Assembly (NCBI RefSeq): GCF_047663525.1
Contig: NC_092587.1
Span: forward strand, 144,638,001-144,702,000
DNA length: 64,000 nt
Source of the DNA: Anas platyrhynchos
Lineage: Eukaryota > Chordata > Aves > Anseriformes > Anatidae
Direction: 5' to 3'
In this document: positions 61,901 to 64,000 of the stretch, in pieces
How the letters are laid out: each line of letters begins with the position of its first letter
Position numbering within the stretch: position 1 is the first letter of the stretch
Notes under the pieces: generated by a model
The model's input: only the letters and a program-made list of their open reading frames with translations
Databases searched by the model: none
Told to the model about the DNA's origin: nothing
Program-made: the position numbers and the translations under genes

Positions 61901-63007
61901 GTCTATTAAGATTAGTAATTTGGACTTGCGTTTATTATCCAGTCAGGCAATTCAAGGCTGTGTCAACAAAGTGACACAGGATATTGAGCTCAGATGAAGC
62001 TCCTATTGCTCTTCCCCCAGTCCTTAGAAAGTCTAGCCAAGTCAGGTCTGAGTCAAAAATTATTCAGTAAAGAGATGGCAGAGATGAGGCTGCCCATAGG
62101 GTACCCAGATACTTGCTCTCCATTTTGGACATGGTGCCAAAAGGACTTTTCACTTAAATCCTTTAAAAGGTAATCAGGGAAAATATGTATTTTATATGTT
62201 TCTTAAGAGACATAAACCCTCTTTTTTTCCTTCTGTCCTCACAGGAATTTTCCAGAGAAGTACAAGTAGCCACAACAGTTTATTTAGACATAAGGTTTAC
62301 TCATCACAGCTGCAATACTTTGTATAATAGTTCTGAGGGCTTACTGACAAAGAGACATAATGGAAACCAGACAGAGGCCTCTGTCATGGTCAATTTTATT
62401 TTTTCCCTGAAACATAGGTAGTATGCTATGTGTGACTTAAGCATCTTTCAAAATTAACATGGGGCATTTAGTTGAGAACCTTGTATTTCGGGGAGAAACT
62501 GTAGACTAGATCAGTGGTCAGAGTAAGATTTCTCTCCCTAGTTTGTTAAGAAACAAAGTTAAAATTATTTTAGTGGGGCACCTGAAACAAAAGTTTGAGA
62601 TGGTAGACTTAAACTCTATCATAAAGCTTCTGAATTACTTCTATATTTTGAATACCAGTTATTGAAGTAAACCAAGAAAGCAGTTTCAAATTTCTTTTCT
62701 GATACTCATTTTATAATCAAACTCTTTTATAGATTTATAGGGCAGCTTTTGCCTCTGTTTGTCACTGTTCCTCAATAACTTTGGAAACCATTACAAAAGA
62801 GATGAAATTGCCATGTGTTTCTGTAAATTTTTATGAAGAATCAGTGTCTGGAGATAAAGCCCCACATCCAGTCTGCAAGAACTCAGTGATGAGTGGCAGT
62901 GGCCAACCAGCCTAATAATAAGTACACTCTCTAAACTAGTCCAAGCTGTATTTTGACAAACCCAGCTGATGTCAGAGAAAACAGAGGAGGAAGCTGAGGC
63001 TACTACG
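58941..63007. other. Distal 5' flank of TFDP1, no recognised gene
   Basis: About 4 kb with A/C-rich simple repeats (59,131-59,159; 61,280-61,330), a T-rich stretch (about 59,701-59,740) and two exon-like open segments of unknown identity (60,155-60,283; 62,245-62,417). In human synteny TMCO3 would follow, but none of its exons was recognised. Confidence 0.6.
59131..59159. repeat. (AAAC)n microsatellite
   Basis: Short AAAC/AAAAC units of about 29 bases. A similar but less regular A/C-rich stretch lies at 61,280-61,330. Confidence 0.8.
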
Positions 63008-64000
63008 ATCACAGAATGGCTGAGGTTGGAAGGACCTCTGAAGATCACCCAGTCCAACCCCCTGCCCAGCAGGGTCACCTAGAGCACGTTGTGCAGGATG
63101 GCATCCAGGCGGGTTTTGAATATCTCCAGAGAAGGAGACTCCACAGCCTCTCTGGACAACCTGTCCCAGAGCTCTGTCACCCTCACAGTAAAGAAGTGCC
63201 CCCTCATATTGAGCTGGAACCTCCTGGGCTTCAGTTTGTGCCTGTTGCCTCTTGTCCTGTGCTGGGCACAACTGAAAAGAGACCAGCTCCATCCTCTCGA
63301 CATCCTCCTCTCAGATATTTATACAAATTAATGAGGTCTCCCCTCAGCCTTCTCTTTTTCGGATTAAACAGGCCCATCTCTCTCAGCCTGTCCTCATACA
63401 ACAGGTGCTCCAGTCCCCTACTCATCATCGTAACCCTCCTCTGAACTTGTTCCAGTAGCTCCATGTCCCTCTTGTACCGGGGAGCCCAGAGCTGGACACA
63501 ACACTCCACGTTTGGCCTCACCAGGGCTGAGTAGAGTGGGAGGATCACCTCCCTTCACCTGCTGGAAACACTTTTCCAAATGTAGCCCAGGACACCGCTG
63601 GCCGTCTTGGCCACAAGGGCCCACTGCTGGCTCATGGTCAGCCTGCTGCCCACCAGGACTCGCAGGTCCCTCTCTGCAGAGCTGCTCTCCAGCAGGCCAG
63701 CCCCCAGTCTCCACTTGGAGTTATTCCTCCCTAGGTGCAAATAAAGACCCTGCACTTGCTGAACTTCACAATTTTCCTCTCAGCCCATCCCTCCAGCCTG
63801 TGGAGGTCCCTCTGGATGGCAGCACAGCCCTCTGGGGTATCCGCTGCTCATCCCAGCTTCGTGTCATCGGCAGACTTGCTGAGGGCGCACTCTGTTCCTT
63901 TACCCTGGTTGCTGAGGAGTAAATTGAACAAGACTGTACCCAGTACTGACCCCTGGGGGACACTGCTAGCTACAGGCCTCCAACTAGACTGCACAACTCT
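63008..64000 (-). mobile_element. Large CR1 copy, antisense, running off the window
   Basis: About 1 kb of CR1 read on the minus strand, from the reverse-transcriptase [11 protein letters not shown]-type motif at the window edge through the ORF2 C-terminus ([26 protein letters not shown]) to the 3' tail at 63,008. The reading frame shifts between segments, so it is inactive as seen. The 5' part lies beyond the window. Confidence 0.93.

Noticed and set aside
58941-64000. Search for TMCO3, the expected neighbour upstream of TFDP1
   Set aside because: No exon with TMCO3-like transporter or coiled-coil sequence was seen. The minus-strand frames near 63 kb are CR1 ORF2.
1-64000. CRISPR arrays, rRNA, tRNA, operons or phage-like modules
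   Set aside because: None seen. The window is vertebrate nuclear DNA, and short direct repeats (for example ATTGGCACCAGTA twice near 1.82-1.86 kb) are isolated.

Overview
The window is nuclear DNA from a bird, or at least a sauropsid. Two vertebrate genes with GT-AG introns are recognisable, and the interspersed repeats are CR1 retrotransposon copies with the avian-type 3' tail (ATTCTATG-like end, 'ggttggaagggacc' on the other strand). I cannot name the species. Nothing bacterial or viral was seen.

Layout. (1) Positions 1 to about 8.68 kb are the non-coding 5' flank of the first gene, with simple repeats, a possible old CR1 scrap at the left edge and one isolated CpG-rich block near 4.1-4.3 kb. 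(2) Positions 8,781-12,510 (+) hold ATP4B, the beta subunit of the gastric H+/K+-ATPase: seven coding exons, 288 residues, complete. It has a TATA box at 8,683 and a cluster of GATA motifs upstream. (3) Positions 13.2-17.3 kb are the gap between two convergent 3' ends, with CR1 fragments. (4) Positions 17.3-58.4 kb (-) hold TFDP1 (DP-1, the dimer partner of E2F): eleven coding exons, 411 residues, complete, with a 1.1 kb 3' UTR. Its promoter lies in a 1.8 kb CpG island with CRE, E2F-like and NRF1-like motifs. (5) Positions 58.6-64 kb are the 5' flank of TFDP1: a CR1 scrap beside the CpG island, two exon-like but unassigned open frames, and a large antisense CR1 copy that runs off the right end.

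The tail-to-tail ATP4B/TFDP1 pair matches the arrangement known on human 13q34, where GRK1 follows ATP4B and TMCO3 precedes TFDP1. Neither of those neighbours has a recognisable exon here. The two genes are functionally unrelated: one serves acid secretion in the stomach, the other the cell cycle. They are neighbours by conserved synteny, not as an operon.

The window is mostly ordinary. The points most worth checking are a tandem NAGNAG acceptor at a TFDP1 DNA-binding-domain exon, an upstream ORF predicted to stop one base before the TFDP1 start codon, the GATA cluster at ATP4B, E2F/CRE motifs in the promoter of E2F's own partner, and an orphan exon-like frame near 62.3 kb. I found no strong evidence for a novel biological system.
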